Source: JAOTZA01 sp965224065 (GTDB taxonomy: Bacteria; Acidobacteriota; Thermoanaerobaculia; Multivoradales; JAHEKO01). Taken from it: 64,000 nucleotides of DNA. Below, piece by piece: positions 62,009 to 64,000 of the stretch. The first letter of the stretch is position 1. Every line of letters begins with the position of its first letter. The DNA lies in assembly GCA_965224065.1 (NCBI GenBank), contig CBDCYF010000005.1, forward strand, positions 496,001-560,000. The letters are read 5' to 3'. The notes under the pieces were generated by a model. That model searched no databases and was not told where the DNA came from. It was given only the letters and a program-made list of their open reading frames with translations. Both the position numbers and the translations under genes were made by a program.

Positions 62009-62569
62009 TCAAGACAACGACCCGAGCTCGAGAGTGAGCCAGGCCTTGGCTTTCTTCCAATCCAGACGGGCCGTACGGGCCGAGATTCCGAGGCCCTCAC
62101 CGATCTCGTCGTAGGACATTCCGCCAAAAAATTTGCACTCGACGACGCGGGCCAGACGCTCGTTTTGGCCCTGAAGGCGATCGAGGGCCTCGTCGAGTGC
62201 CAGCAGCGTCTCGTCTCGCTGTCCACCAGCCACGCTGTTCTCGTCGAGCTCCAGCGGCGCGATGGGGCCGCCACGCTTCTCCGCCGAACGCCGCCGAAAA
62301 TAGTCGATCAGAATCTGGCGCATGGCGCGCGCCGAGAGCGCCAGAAAGTGTGCCCGGCTTTGCAGATCAACCCGGTTCTGATCGACCAGCTTCAAGTAGG
62401 ACTCGTTGATCAAGCCCACGGTGTTGAGGGTTTGCTGTCGATGGCGCTTGAGCTGCGCCCTGGCCACGGCTCGAAGCTCCTGGTAGAGCGTCTCGTACAC
62501 TTCTCCGAGCGCTTCCCCATCGCCGGTCTTCGCCCTCACCAGGAGCTCGGTTACGTCTTTGCCCTGCAT
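62009..62569 (-). CDS. ECF sigma factor (TIGR02999-like)
   Basis: 186 aa, normal ECF size. Region 2 covers VTELLVRAKTGDGEALGEVYETLYQELRAVARAQL and TLNTVGLINESYLKL; region 4 covers ALDRLQGQNERLARVVECKFFGGMSYDEIGEGLGISARTARLDWKKAKAWL. Belongs to the group often encoded beside Ser/Thr kinases with TPR tails in Acidobacteria and Planctomycetes; the next gene is a TPR protein. Confidence 0.88.
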   Translation of the reverse strand: MQGKDVTELLVRAKTGDGEALGEVYETLYQELRAVARAQLKRHRQQTLNTVGLINESYLKLVDQNRVDLQSRAHFLALSARAMRQILIDYFRRRSAEKRGGPIAPLELDENSVAGGQRDETLLALDEALDRLQGQNERLARVVECKFFGGMSYDEIGEGLGISARTARLDWKKAKAWLTLELGSLS

Positions 62570-62578
62570 GGGATCGCT

Positions 62579-64000
62579 CTAGCGAACGGCCTGCAGCTCC
62601 CGGCGCGCGCGCCGGACCAATGCCGCCTCGGACCCCAGGGCCTTCTCAAGCGTTTTGGCCGCTCGCGTCAGATGCACACCGGCTTCGGAGTCACCCAGCC
62701 GAGACTTGGCGACACCAAGCCAGAGGTGGGTCTCTCCCAACCGGGCGTCGCCTTCCGGAAGCATCGTCTCGTAGGCCTCCGCCGCCGTGGTCAGCAATGG
62801 CAATGCCCTGGCTAACCCACCCCGCTCCACCAGGACCGCGCCGGCGGCCATCTGAGCCGCCAGAAGCGCCGGGTGCCCGGCCGGTAGTTGCCTCTCGCAG
62901 ATCGAAAGACCCTCCATCGAGTGCGTCTCGGCTTCGGCGAGCCGCCCTTCGAGCATCCGAAGCCGGCCCAGGTTCGCCAGCGACATCCCAACCGTGGCGT
63001 GCCCATCGCCATGAAGACGACGCCTCATCTCCAGCGCCTCCTCAAAAAAACCTCCCGCCTTGTCGTACGCCCCGAGCTCGCGGTGCATGACCCCCAGGTT
63101 GTTCAATCCCGCAGCCACCAGATTGTCGTCCTGATCACCCCAGACCTCCCGCCAGATACCGAGCGCGTCGCTCTGCACTTCGACGGCGCCATCGATGTCA
63201 CCCAACCGATAGCGCAGCGCCGCCAGATTGGTCAGGATCTCCCCCAAAGCGGGGTTGGCCCGACCAAACCTCTCGTCCCAGGCCTCGACCGCCTGCTCGT
63301 AGAGCCGGCCCGCCTCCTCAAACCGACCCTGGCGCTGCACGGCGGCACCGATCTGCCCCAGCGAGCGCGCGATATCGGGGTGCCCGTTGGGATAGATGAC
63401 CTGCCGGATCTCTAAGATCTCGCGATGGACCTGCTCGGCGTCGGCAAACCGGGCCGTCCGGAGCATCAGCTCGGCGAGGTTCCATCGAATGGTCGCCACA
63501 TCGACATGATTCCGTCCGAGCGCCTTCTCGCGCGAAGCCAGCACCTCTCGCAGGGTCTGTTCGGCATCTTCCCAACGCTCTTGGTGGATCAGCAGATTGC
63601 CCAGCTCCATGCGGGCGGAGCCGTGTGCCGCGCCTCCAGGATCGTGGACCGTCAGATCGATCGCTTGGCGAAGATGCCGTTCGGATTCCTCATAACGACC
63701 GCGTTTCATCAGGGCGACGCCGATCGAGGTGTGCGCGGCGGCGGAGTTTTCTCCCGCACCCGCGGCGAGCAGCCCTTGGAGAATCCGTTCCGCCTCCTGG
63801 GGGTCTCCGACGACCGCCAAGTGCTCCGCAAGCGCGACCTCGGATTCTCGGGCCGCCGTGCTGCCGGCACCCAACTCACCGGTCGCGAGGGCCACCGCAC
63901 GGCGCAGAAACGACTCACCCTTCTCGACCTCCCCGAGCTTGCCGTAGAGTGTCCCCAGGATCCGCAGCAGATCGACCTGAGCCCGCGGGCCCGCCTCGAG
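62579..64000 (-). CDS. TPR-rich protein, likely C-terminal part of a kinase-TPR protein (runs off right edge)
   Basis: The frame stays open to the last base; the visible 473 codons contain many TPR units with the 42-residue Fis1/kinesin-light-chain spacing (ALGRNHVDVATIRWNLAELML, LAALRYRLGDIDGAVEVQSDALGIW, NLGVMHRELGAYDKAGGFFEEALEMRRRLHGDGH). In the known arrangement a Ser/Thr kinase domain precedes such repeats; that part would be outside the window and is inference. It lies 9 nt from the ECF sigma gene. Confidence 0.8.
   Translation of the reverse strand, partial: LEAGPRAQVDLLRILGTLYGKLGEVEKGESFLRRAVALATGELGAGSTAARESEVALAEHLAVVGDPQEAERILQGLLAAGAGENSAAAHTSIGVALMKRGRYEESERHLRQAIDLTVHDPGGAAHGSARMELGNLLIHQERWEDAEQTLREVLASREKALGRNHVDVATIRWNLAELMLRTARFADAEQVHREILEIRQVIYPNGHPDIARSLGQIGAAVQRQGRFEEAGRLYEQAVEAWDERFGRANPALGEILTNLAALRYRLGDIDGAVEVQSDALGIWREVWGDQDDNLVAAGLNNLGVMHRELGAYDKAGGFFEEALEMRRRLHGDGHATVGMSLANLGRLRMLEGRLAEAETHSMEGLSICERQLPAGHPALLAAQMAAGAVLVERGGLARALPLLTTAAEAYETMLPEGDARLGETHLWLGVAKSRLGDSEAGVHLTRAAKTLEKALGSEAALVRRARRELQAVR

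Overview
The window is a chromosomal segment of a high-GC, diderm (LPS-bearing) bacterium. Supporting this are a full Tol-Pal cluster, Lpt lipopolysaccharide-export genes, parAB, core translation genes and two tRNAs. The large unusual ECF sigma factors, an ECF sigma gene next to a TPR protein, CarD, HprK together with RapZ, and secreted P-domain/thrombospondin-repeat proteins fit Acidobacteriota best. That placement is inference from gene content, not from a marker comparison.

Layout. (1) 1-961: end of an HU/IHF gene, a MerR regulator and tRNA-Pro(GGG). (2) About 912-7292: a 6.3-kb integrative element inserted in the 3' end of tRNA-Pro. It is bounded by 61-bp direct repeats and carries a tyrosine integrase, a trypsin-like protease, HicAB, a GIY-YIG-domain protein and a GC-rich structured stretch. 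Beyond its right end are remnants of an older related element, including a broken hicB. (3) 7577-17958: membrane MtfA-like protease with SEC-C tail, PQQ-propeller protein, two paralogous ECF sigma factors (one with an anti-sigma-like partner and a secreted protein), and a CadC-like TPR regulator. Next come a 70-aa peptide overlapping a class I isoprenoid-synthase gene (a ComX/ComQ-like arrangement), a secreted histidine phosphatase and a PH-domain membrane protein. (4) 18073-21603: nusB-leuS-lptE. (5) 21637-27007, minus strand: rpsT and tolQ-tolR-tolA-tolB-pal-cpoB. (6) 27203-35575: etfBA, an RNA methyltransferase, a DUF84 phosphatase, metK, two membrane proteins and a single-gene LptF-LptG fusion.

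(7) 35786-50190, minus strand: a long block from lptC/A fusion-lptB-rpoN-hpf-ptsN-hprK-rapZ-EIIA(Man)-HPr-EI through a lipoprotein gene, miaB, a bifunctional-nuclease-family gene, parA and parB. The rpoN neighbourhood keeps the classical proteobacterial order, but the PTS part has no sugar permease and therefore looks regulatory. (8) 50219-56307, minus strand: recJ, accA, priA and carD, with a clear carD promoter and terminator. (9) 56673-64000: tRNA-Leu(CAA) followed by an accessory stretch: small unknown protein, remnant of an outer-membrane receptor gene, alpha/beta hydrolase, DHFR/RibD-like reductase, secreted cysteine-rich proteins, a P-domain protein, and an ECF sigma factor with a TPR protein that runs off the right edge.

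The most notable points are the peptide/isoprenoid-synthase pair at 15620-16800, the tandem element at tRNA-Pro, and the fused Lpt proteins.
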